Shown one piece after another: positions 44,502 through 56,500 of a stretch of 64,000 nt of DNA. How positions within the stretch are numbered: position 1 is the first letter of the stretch; each line of letters opens with the position of its first letter. The stretch spans positions 6,116,001 to 6,180,000 of the forward strand of contig JAWNZC010000348.1 of NCBI GenBank assembly GCA_035771165.1, in the 5' to 3' direction. Origin of the DNA: Paragorgia papillata (Eukaryota > Cnidaria > Anthozoa > Scleralcyonacea > Coralliidae). Both the position numbers and the translations under genes were made by a program. Under the pieces are notes generated by a model. That model searched no databases and was not told where the DNA came from. It was given only the letters and a program-made list of their open reading frames with translations.

Positions 44502-47500
44502 TTACAGTTTTGATTCAACTAAAATTCTCTGCATATCAGACAAACTCTGTCGCAAACTCTCCTGAAAGTGTTCACAGTCTGTGACCTTTGAGCTGAGAAA
44601 ACCTGTTCCTGTGATTGTAATACTAAACAATTAAAAACAAATGACACCATCACTTAAACTATTTTTCTATTAGCTTTGGTTTTGAATGGCTGAAGAGTGG
44701 AGAGTTCTACTACATCAACTGCAAATAACTGCCTATAAATAACAGTCTGAGCATGCGCCCGAAGTAGAAAGTTATTTTGTCTCAAATACTATAGTTTGCG
44801 CATACGCTGTTACACTTACATCCATCCAAAAAAGAAAGCTTTGTGCAACATACTATTAAATCAATGAAATAAATATACTAACCGTTTATCCTGTATGCTG
44901 TAGTACGCCCCGTAACCATCCTCGATCATTGGTAAAGTTGAACCAAACACAGGGAAATATCCTAATAAACTTGTGGAAAGCGTAAAATTCCCATCTCCAC
45001 CGCTAAAAATTGAGAAATGCCAATAACTGCATATACACCACTTTCATAATAGCGAATATTCTTTTACGTACATCTTAATCAATATTTCTCGCCTCGTTTG
45101 TGTGTCTGTAATTCAAAACAATCATTGCTTCATAACAAGGCTAGAAAGGCTCATGTGGATGCACATAAAAGAATATTTAAAGTTGGTGACTTATATGAAA
45201 GTGCACTATAAAGCAACTACAATAGATATACTTTACAAAAATGTATATGCGTAAAATCAACACTTAGGTCTTAGCTTATGTCGTGCACTTTTAACATGAG
45301 CCCCTGGCTCGGATGATTGGGCGACCACATCCTGTGCTTACGACGTTAAATAAATCATTATTATTATTATGCCCCGAAACTATAATAACCTGTTGTTATT
45401 ACCACTATCACTGCCCCTGCCCCTGCCCCTGCCCCTGCCTCTACCACTACTCTGCCACTGCCACTCTCACTATCACCATTACCATTATTTGTGGTTGTTG
45501 ATGTTAGAGTTCCAACCAAAAACGATCTATTTTATTATAGTGCTTTTGCTTAGTCTTTGAAGTCATGCATTATTTCAATTTCAGAATAATCACTATACTC
45601 TCCTAGGAGTTAATTATTTTTAAACTTCATTCGCGTTCCTTGTTGGTCAACATATTCCAGTTAAATCTCAATGTCCAGCAGCTGTGACGTCATTTCCGTC
45701 GAATACTTGCATCTTAGTATGACTATTTCGATTGTATAATAAAACAATTATTAAATTCAGCTTACGCATGATATTTGATAATTATCCAGACTTGGGCCTC
45801 ATTTAATAGTTGTTTATTAATCTACTTTTAGTGTGACGTTTACTCAAAAAACTCAAAATAGAGTCATTCGGCAACTCTATATTTTACTCCAGTTTTTTTT
45901 AGCATTAAGTCTTCTTAGTGGTATTTAAGTACACTTATTATATGGCACAAGTTACTTCCGTTGGAATCGCGTGTTCTTATTGGCTGAGACGCGTCACGTG
46001 CCGGTCGATAATTTTCCGTAATCGACCGGTCGATTACGGATTTTGGTAGACATGTTGTTTGCAACTAAACAATGAAAGAAAACCGCAAAAATTTTGTGAA
46101 TTCAATAACCTGAGGACTAAATTATGTATGAGTGGGACGATGAGCAATCTGGCAGTGAGTTTTAGGATTCCGAAAGCGATGACAACAAGAGCAACAACAT
46201 TGAAAACGATGAGTCTATGTCACATTCTCGAGGTCACACTATTGACAAGGTAATGTAAGATGTGTTGTTTCAAAATGCCATATAATAAACCTCTTATTAA
46301 CCTCGTCCGCTTGGTCATTACGGAAAAATATCAGACCTCGGACTTTATACTGTACTGTCAAGACCTCGGTCTGATATTTTTCCGTAATGACCGCGCTCTC
46401 GGTTAATAAGAAGTTATTAAACCTACTTTGCTCAAAATTACGCACATATACGAATTTTATGTCACTTGATACAAACACAAAAATACTAGACAGAGTTTAA
46501 ATGTTACCTCTTTTTCCAAGACGTATCTGTAAATATTTCAGGCGTTGGTAATCCTATTTCAAGAAAAATATTCTTATGTAAAACTTAAAAAATTACTCCT
46601 ATTACAATTTACATTATAAGTTTGTTCAATCGTCGCAATAGATGAACCAGGTGGAAATCTAATTCTAGTGACAAATATTATTGCCCAGCATACTGCTTTA
46701 AACAAAACCATCCCTTATAAAAATTCCACATGTCATGTTCCAAAATCACATGTGATCACATGTAAACCATATGTGAACCACATGTGATCACATATGATCA
46801 CATGTGATTTTGGAACATGACATGTGGAATTTTTATAAGAGATAGTATAAATTTACAAGTTTATAATGCAAATCCTCGAATTTCATTGGCTATTGCAGGA
46901 GTTTATAATTGGTGATATAAACCTCTGGGATAAACCAATGAAAGTTATTCTTTTAAAAAAATTGACCAATGACAAAATGCGTAGTATAGCACGAACAGTG
47001 ATCATTAGAGCCAGTGGTTGTTCTGTTAAGCAACAATGGCGCCGAAATTATAACGGAGTGTGCAAGTGAAAGAAGAAATTGAACATTTAGGCGAAGCAAT
47101 ACGTTCTACAGAAAACAAAAACGGCTACAAAATGGTTAGGATGGAAATTATTAATGGTAAGATCGTTAAATGTTTTATCTGTGTTCGTTTAAAACGAAAT
47201 AACTGCAAACAAAACACATTTCAAAATTACGCTAGCTGTTGACAAGATTTCGTGATGTAAACTATATGTTAAATTGAATGTTTCTTTCAACTTTTTGTCA
47301 CTTTTACAAAACAAATGAGTGGATATATATTGTTTCAATATTGTACATGAAAATCCATGCTAAATTATGCAAGAAAACTTTTCTTTTCCATCAATTACTG
47401 TACGGGCCAAGGAGATGTCCGAAATGACTGTTGAACGTTTGTTGTTGGCTGTTAAAAAATGTATTAAACGAACCTCAAAGAATATGTTATGGTCGAGAAT

Positions 47501-50500
47501 TTATTTAACTTTCGTTGGTAAATTTATACTAAAACAATTAGACAACTCGCCCTCGTTTTCTATGAGCGATAGTCAACTCGGCTTCGCCTCGTTGACTATT
47601 CGCTCATAGAAAACTCGGTCTCTTTTTTTTTTTTTATTATTATTTATTAAAATTTTCAAATGGCAGATTGTTGAAGATAGTCAGCAATCTGAAAAACTTG
47701 AAATTACAAAAAGTGGCAGTTATTGACTAATATAAAATGTACAATTTACAATATTAAATACAATTAATTAAAAATATATACATATCAATAATCTATACTA
47801 TACTCTAGCTGCTAATTTGATTCACTCATGTCAAGTGAATCCCAATTTTGAAAATAGTTACTAACGTTTCGTTACTACACGTAACATCATCAGAGTGATA
47901 AATATACATTTCCGAAACGTTTATGCGGTTTTTACTGATCTCCTCAAATCGTTTTTTATTGCGATTTATATTTCGAGATTTTGGGGCCGCCATTATTTTA
48001 CCATGTTCCTGAGTCCCATTGTCATAGCCAGAGAAAATTACGTCAGATTCTCAATACTAAAGTCTGTATGCCTAAGTTTCAGGTACATACCTCAATTTAG
48101 AGGTCGCATTTATCGAAACATCTTCCATTATGACTATAAGAATCCAAGAATATACGAGTAAACCTCATTTAAGCTTGATTTACGCGTTTAGATTAGGAAG
48201 TACTGCTGAGAGATCGCAGACTTCCCTGGAGCATGTTTGAGTAATGGCGGCCGACGTTTGAGCGATTTTCGGAGCTTACAAAATATTTCTGGAGAGTTTT
48301 ATTCGAGTATTTTTTACATCAATGCTTATTTTAGACCTCAACAAATCTATTCTGTGCAGAAAAGTAAATATGAAATTTCGTTGTGTAAATAGCTTAATAG
48401 TTACATAAATAGAAAGCGACAAGGTGATTAAGTCACGCTATTTATGTAACTATTAAGCAATTTAAGTCACCTTCATGTATGTACATTTATCACTCTGATG
48501 ATGTTACGTGTAGTAACGCGAAACGATAGTAAATATTTTCAAAATTATTTTGTATTATGGTTTTGTTTAAAGCAGTATGCTGGGCAATAATATTTCGCGC
48601 TAGAATAAGTTTGTTCATTATAGTGAACTCAAAATCTAAAAAAAAATGAAATAAAATTATTCGTCCAAAAAAAACCCATCAATTATATAATATATCTGAC
48701 TAAAAACAAGTACAAACTTATACAACGTGCAGGTAAAACATGTACATGGTGGTGTCATGCTCCGCGGACATAAAACACACACACATACATGTGGACTAAA
48801 GCTGAAGTCCAAAATGGCCGCGTACAAGCCTGAAACTGACTTCCAAAAATAGAAAGGCACCATGTTGTTGGTCTTTTTTGGTTTCGTCTATCGCGATCCA
48901 AATATTAACTGCATGAGTCAGCGAGCTTTCAACTTAAGTGCACCCCACACACGCAGAAACACGGGAAACGGGTTTCTATATATATATAGGGGTCTATACG
49001 TAGAAAATAGTTTTCCAGTTTAGTGGGTTGGATACCTACCACATTCTTCTGCAATAATTCTTAGTCCCAATAAATGGCGATCGATTCCTTAATAACAAAA
49101 GTAATTAATTAATCTTTAGTCTTGTATATAAAGAAATGTTTAGTGATATAATACCATGATCGCCTCGGATACTTTTGTTCTCCGAGGGAATGTAAACCTC
49201 GTATTTCCCTCATTGCAAGAGGGAAATGTTTTCTTTGTCTTCTAATTTTCTCGTGCATGTTGATGAGGGAAAATTAGAAGACAAAGAAATCCTTTCTCTT
49301 CTTCTAAATTTCCCGCTTGCATATATTTTCCCTCATCAACATGCACGGGAAAATTAGATGCAACTTCTCTGATCAACCGTGTAAATTTCCTGTCGGTAAG
49401 ATTCTCAAAGTTTTCCTCGGCGATCATAGTATTACAAAGTGATAACATGACTTTTCGGGAAATTAGCGATTAAATTTCCCCTTTGCCTCGGGAAGATTTG
49501 TAAACCTTCCCTCGCGGCTGCGGGAAATTTAATCGCTAATTTCCCTCAAGTCATGTACTGCTTATAGATTTCCTTACAAACGTTCCAAATGCATCCTAGT
49601 GTATGGATAAGGCAGTATAGAAACCCACAAATAAAAACCAGCCTATTAATTTATTATTGCCTCTGTTTGTCTGTCTGTTTATCTGCTTGTCTGTGAGTCT
49701 GTTTGTCTGTCACCAGGATGTCTCACAAAGTACCCAACAGGTTTTCGTGAAAGTTCGTGGAAAGATTGATCATAGATCAAGGATTTCAATTTTGGTTGAA
49801 TTTGGTTGAAATCTGGATGAGAAATTAATCAAAATCTGACCACAAGATTCTCCGTGTAGAAAAAATGCTTGACTGCGCTCATTACCATATTTTATGCAAA
49901 CATTTTTGCATAATTTTGGTAAGAGTACAATCAAGCATTTTATTCATTCTTACATTATAATCAGCACCTTAGTAACTGTACACAATATCCCTGTATTTAC
50001 ATTTTTAATAAACAAATATATATATATATAATTTGGGGTTACCTAATCCATTCGAAGCTTCTTTCATCAATTCATCATGTCTCAGACAAGCAATTCTTAA
50101 CAGTTTTACTTTGTGCGCTACCTATAATTCAAAACAAAAACATTAGCTCGTTAATACTGAAGAGTAAAAAAAAACTCCATTTTTTATCGTATACCGTAGC
50201 TTGAGGATTTTCCATGGCTTTGCACCAGCTTTGCGCCTCTTTAGTATGAGATCGTACCTATAGGAAATATTATAATTATGGAAAAAAATTTAGTTTATTA
50301 AAAAATACTCTAAAAGACTACCTTAGGCAGACACTTTTGTAAAATGTTTTCTTAATGATTATACGCAATTTTTGTGGCAAAATTTTGGGTGACGAAAAGT
50401 GCAGTTCTGAGGGTAAGGACCCTCAGAAAACGGGAGGAACAAGGTCGGAGTGAGGGTAAGGGCCCCTTAGGATAGGATAAAGCCTAAGCATTGTCTCGCA

Positions 50501-53500
50501 CGCACAAAAGTTTATATTAGGGTAGCCTAGTAGCTTTTTATTCTTGTGATACGTGTTCGTGAAATTTTCCAGTAAGATTTACAACATTCTCGAATATATT
50601 TTGCATTTGTTGCTATTCACTGCTGGACGATTGTGGCCATGACGACAATAAGCCTTAAAGAAGGGCGATCTGTCATTTCTTCGTTGCGTTTCCTTCGGTG
50701 AATTTTTTCAAACTTTGCCGTGTTGAGAAAATCGATTCCTGAAATAATTTAATGCAAAATAAATGTGGAGTTGTTCAGATGGTTTTGTCAACATCACCAA
50801 ATTAATTACTGGGATTTTTATGGCGACATGTACATTTCACCACAATCTTTCTTGCATGCAGTAAATATTGTTTCGTGCAGAATAATTGGAAGATATGGTT
50901 TTAGGGCTGGTTTACACAGGCGATTTTTGCGGCAATTTTTCTCCTCCTCGCTGATGCGATCGAATGGATTGACTTACGAATGCATTGGACATTTGTACAA
51001 AGCTATGATGGTTCAATACAATCGTGAGACATCCGTTCAGTCGCATGCGTCAGAATGAGAAAAATCGTACCAAACATCGCCTGTGTAAACGGGCCTTTAA
51101 AACGATCAACCTTGGTAGGAATGAAGTTCTTGCTTACGTAATCCATCTTAGCATAATAAACATTGTTTAGTTATTTGAGCTGATTTGAAATCACAAAGCA
51201 ATACCGTCAATTGCGCAAACGTTTACAACAATTCACCGAAAAAACGCAAAATATCCGCGTTCATGTTTGGGCGTTTTTACGTATGCTGACGTCATAAAAT
51301 TTCCCGATTATCAGTACATTTCCCGCCATATTCGCAAACAGCTCGCGCATACATGGTCGTGAAACCCTAGGCACAGAACAAAGAACAACCAGAAGTCCGA
51401 CTCTGTGTCGGCACATTTGATGCAAGTGTCCTCGCGCATGTTGCCTTGCGCACGTCAAACGTCGCCATTCTACGCCATCCTGGTAAGTTCCACCGGCACT
51501 TTCTGCCCTCCCAGCATCTCAATCGTCATCATCGCGTCACCATCACTCGTTATTCTACGCCATCCTGGTAAGTTCCACCGGATAATTTGACCGTCAAAAG
51601 TGCCGGTGGAACTAATGCTCATTGAGAAAAAAGGGACAAGTCTTCACGCGAGTCGGACTTCTGGTTGTTCTTTATTCTGTGCCCTAGGCAGCTTAAGATA
51701 GACAACATGCCAGGTCGTTACATAAAATCCATGAAGCAACCACAATGTTAATCTATACTTTTACCGTTTCAGTTCGTCCACGGTAAAATTGTCTCGTCGT
51801 AGCGGTCTCGTATGTTGGAGCAACTCTAGAGTGCCGTAAATAGATATACAAAAATTTTCATTAAGATTCAAAAAATTATCATCATTAAATAAATGAGTAC
51901 GAACACTGAGTGTGCTTAGTAAGTTAAAAACGATAAAAACAAATTACAGTATTACTGTTTATCGAGCCTAAACTATATCGCTTCGTTTGTCTAATCAGGT
52001 AAATTATTTACCAGCGGTCCGTTTTTGAGGGGGGACACGACCAGAAATTTACATTTTGCATTTTCATGACAGTAAAACACATAATACAACTATATTATAT
52101 ATCATTAGAAAACTCTTCCAATGTAGATTTCAAATTTATCAATAAAAGGACACGTTGCCGCTTACTAGGTTAGGAGAAATTTCACAAATATAACTAATCA
52201 TACGAGTTTTATAAAAGTTATCTCTTGACACAATCACAACCCGAAAGCTATTTTGACAGAATCCCAGACAGTTATATTTAAAATTCTAATGGACTGTCTG
52301 TTTTATGAACCAAAAATTGATGTCATGACACCCGATTTGACTAGGCCATTTTCTCAAAATATGTCTAACTTAGTATATATAGGGAATAGCAACAAATCCA
52401 TCCATTAAACTGTTCAGTATTATGTGTACTACTCATGCTGAAAATTTATTTTATTTCAATACAATTAGTCAAATACTTTTTTAGTTTTAAGCATTTGAAG
52501 TTGTGATTGTCATAGGATTTTTATAAGCTTTAATTCCAACACCGATTAGTTATATAGTATATTTTGAAAGTTTTAACAAGTTTTAAAAAAAAATCATGTC
52601 CGACCTCAGATTTCATGTCATGTCCCCCCTTAAACAGTACTAGAGATAGAGATGAGACGGATACACTAGTTTTAAAGGTTGTGGGTTCGAATCCCGCTTC
52701 TGGACTCAGTATACACTCATACATTTACACTCTATTCAGTGCTATAATAAAACAATGCATAAATTCATGTTGACTCCTTATGCAAACGCATTCAATAACG
52801 TGCAGATAAAAAACTTAAAATAACACCATACCTCTTATGCAATTTATAATCTGCCAACTGGATTGCCATTTGAACAAAAGTATCTGGATGAAGTTTAAAC
52901 TTTTTAATTAAGTCCTTTCCATATTCGTTCCATACTAATGACTTAATGACCACGTTTGCACACTAAAAATAAAAAATAGAAATGGAAAACAATACACAAC
53001 CAGACATAGGCCGGTGGCTGTGCCTCGATATTCTTAAGTTTGGCTGGACACATTTAAAGAATAACATTTCTTTAGTGGAAGTGCAATTAAATGCGATGCA
53101 GATGTGAAATCAACTAATTGGCCCCGGAGGGTGTGCTAAATAATGACGTCATATGTAGTTGGAAAATATAAATTTTGGAAATGTGCAAGTTAAACATTTC
53201 TGCCAGATAGATCTAGATAAGTGGACAAAAAAACTCAATTGCACTGATTACTCTCAGTCATTCGTTACGGAAATATCGTTGACCAAAGTTTTTGAAAAAT
53301 GCTGACTAAGCATTTTTTATCTATTTTGTATCTCTTAATGATTCATTGTAACTCGTTTATTTTTCTACCAGCAAAGCTTCTATTGAGAGACCAACTTTAA
53401 GAGAATGGTCTAAAATATTTCTTTTGCCCTAGTACCTTAAATTCAGCACTCAAGTCTGTCCATTAAAGGATGATAGCTTTTCTCTTAAAATGGTAATCGA

Positions 53501-56500
53501 CAAACTGTGGAAATCAAGTTAAAATTAAACGTCCAGGAGAAAAACAAGAAACGTTGCTAATTATTTCTTCATTTCTGCCACAACTATTTTAATTGTCCAG
53601 TTTTTAGGCACCTCAGAAGGTCATTGTACTACAAAATAAGCGTTTAGTTGTTCTTTTGCTTTGATATACTATTGATTGAAGTGGCATTTTGATACTACGC
53701 TTAATTTTTAAGGATCTGGATGATTCATTGAATGCTTAGGAGTGTGGCAGAAAATCTAATTTTTGCTTGCTCTCCAAATTTTACTTCACATTTTTTAAAG
53801 AAATTTACCATCTTTTGATGCACAACTGGAGTGCCGAATTAAAGATACTAGTGCTATGTAAATCTTTTAAGCCTTTCTCTAAGAGATGATCTGTTAACAG
53901 GAACTTTACTGGTAGAAAAATAAAGGATTTGAAATGAACCATTTGGACATATAAAACAAACAAAAAATGCTTAGTCAGCAATTTTCAAAAACTTTGGTGT
54001 ACGATATTTCTGTAACGAATGACTGAAAGTAATTAGTGCAATTGAGTTTTTTTGTCCACTTATATAGATCTATCTCAACAGATGACGTCATTATTTAGCA
54101 CACACACCCTTTTGACCAAACTGGTTGTTAACTCCGGGGCCAATTAGTTGATTTGGCATCTGCATCGCATTTAAATGCATTTTCACTAAAGAAATCTTAT
54201 TCTTTAAATGTGTCCAGCCAAACTTCATTTCTAGGCTAGTTTTTGACCCACAGCCGCCGGCCTAACACGTAATATTCCACGAAATTGAAACAAGATCCGG
54301 TTTCAATGATAATAAATTGTTACCTCAATCAATAAACTCATTTTTAGTCCATTATTTAAAACTACTAATTTTTCTTTGTTACCTCCACCAGCTAGGTTAT
54401 GTTTTTACCTCAGTTTGTTTGTTTGTTTGTTTGTTTGTTTGTTTGTTTGCTTGTTTGTTTGCTTGTTTGTTTGTTTGTCTGTCAGTTCGTCGATCACCAG
54501 GATATCACACAAAATACTCAACAGATTTTATACTCAAGTTTGTGGAAAGATTGATCATAGATCAAGGATCAACCCTTTCAATTTTGGTTGAATTTGGTTA
54601 AAATTTGGGTGATAAATAAATAAAAATATGCATACAACAAGATTCTCCGTGTTGAAAAAATGCTTGATTGCACTCATGCATTGGTACACTTTTTCTCAAC
54701 AAATCTGTAAGGCCTTCTCGTTCGGTAAATGCATTTTCTAAATCCAGTTTTGCGAAGCTCTGAAAACACTCGTGAAATTATAACTTAATTTTCCTCGGCC
54801 CTATGTGATTACTTACTGCGTGCAACATTTACATTCCCAACAAGAGGGATCATATAAACAGGCCCTAAGAAACTGACAACCAATCATGTGCATGTGCTGG
54901 TAATCAAGTAACCAATCACACTGCAAGAAATTTTGAATTATATAAGAAAAAACGTCATCCACATTAAGGGAACTCAGCATTAAAGGGTATTGGCAATAAA
55001 AATTAAGTTTGTCTCATTTGAAAGAACTCGTCAAATGGTATAAGACCTTTTACAATTTTTCCGTCTGTTTTGGTTTTGGAAATATTTCGACCAAAGACAG
55101 CGTGCTGTCCGCCATCTTGGAATTATTTTCGATATGCATGTGACATCATAACCAGGATTAAGTGAAATTTTTATCTTGCCAACCTTATGACATGAGCTAG
55201 AAACTCGATTTTGTTGCGAAGTAATCTGTTACGGGTTAACATACCCGTTGACTTCGTTATTACTCGGGCTACCTGTGGTAGCCGACTAAGCCGAGTCTAA
55301 ATTTCGGCTCTGTTATTTTTTGTGTCGACAAACTTGACCCGACAGGCTTTGCGAAACCGAGATTTCACTTTCATGGCGAGTTGTCTCGATGTTTCGTCTC
55401 AAACAAAGATGTCAGAGTAGTCGGACTGTCAGCGAACCAAGGTGTATTAAAAATAATTGGAAACTTTAAACTGAAGGAGTGAAGGACGTCAGAGAACAGT
55501 CATGTTTAATAATTGCGAAATCGAGGTTTGGCCGAGTTGTCTCCAGATGATCAGTGGTTGTCTCTTTTGAACGAAGCTTTTATTGCCATTTTATCGATGT
55601 TTTTGAATATTTGAAAGACATTTCACTGTTTCTCAGTTGTTTACTTTTGCAAGTGACCGAGTTATAGTTGATCAGTAATGCGGCTGACAATTGTCTTCAA
55701 TTCATCATATTAAACATGCTTATATTACAAAGGCTTTACAATGTTTACAACTGCACACGCCGGAGACGAGCTATTTCAAAACAGGTTGGTCCTGGCCTTG
55801 CTGCTTTATAGTCCGACAACTACAAAATGCAAAGTATAATAATAAGCACCGAATAGAGCAAATACCGGTAAGATATCAATATGTTGAACTGTTCAGTGCA
55901 TGTCTAGATATCGCGTGTCGTATTACATTCGGAAACTAAATATATTAGATTCAGAAAAACGGCCTTGTTACTCGGGCTACCGCAGGCAGGCGAGTCTAAA
56001 CTTTGCGATTTTTTTTTGGGTTGCGATATTGCCCCAGCAGGCTTTGCGAAACCGAGATTTCACTTTCATAGCGATCGCGAGTTGTCTCTTGAACGAAGCT
56101 TTTCTTGACATTTTATCGATGTTTTTGAATATTTCCACGACATTTCTTGGCACACTACACAGCAGTCGTCTCAAATAAAGATGTCAGAGTAGTCGGACTG
56201 TCAGCGAATCAAGGTGTATTAAAAATAATTGGAAACTTTAAACTGAAGGAGTGAAGGACGTCAGAGAACGGTGAGCACTAGATAGTAGTCGCCAAAACCA
56301 TGTTGAGCCCACAAACACCACTAACCCAGCGGTGACATATAGTATTTTTCTACGTGCACGTGGATAACAGCGTTCATGTTGAAAAAGACATGGAAAACTC
56401 TCCATCCTGGATCAGTAAATTCGACTGTTATGTTATCGGCAGTCACAGCGGATATATAGATACCTTCCAAAAAGCAAACGCCGTTATTCGGGAGTTCGAA

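Noticed and set aside
44502..44622. Starting the last octanoyltransferase exon at the first AG (about 44606)
   Set aside because: That choice puts the exon out of phase and meets a stop quickly. The AG at 44593-44594 keeps phase and leads to SKL.
50765..51058. 97-codon plus-strand frame
   Set aside because: Its second half crosses a 200-bp MITE, and it lies antisense in an intron of the octanoyltransferase gene.
52640..52715. Functional tRNA gene
   Set aside because: The B-box is perfect, but the D-arm, anticodon arm and acceptor stem cannot be formed.
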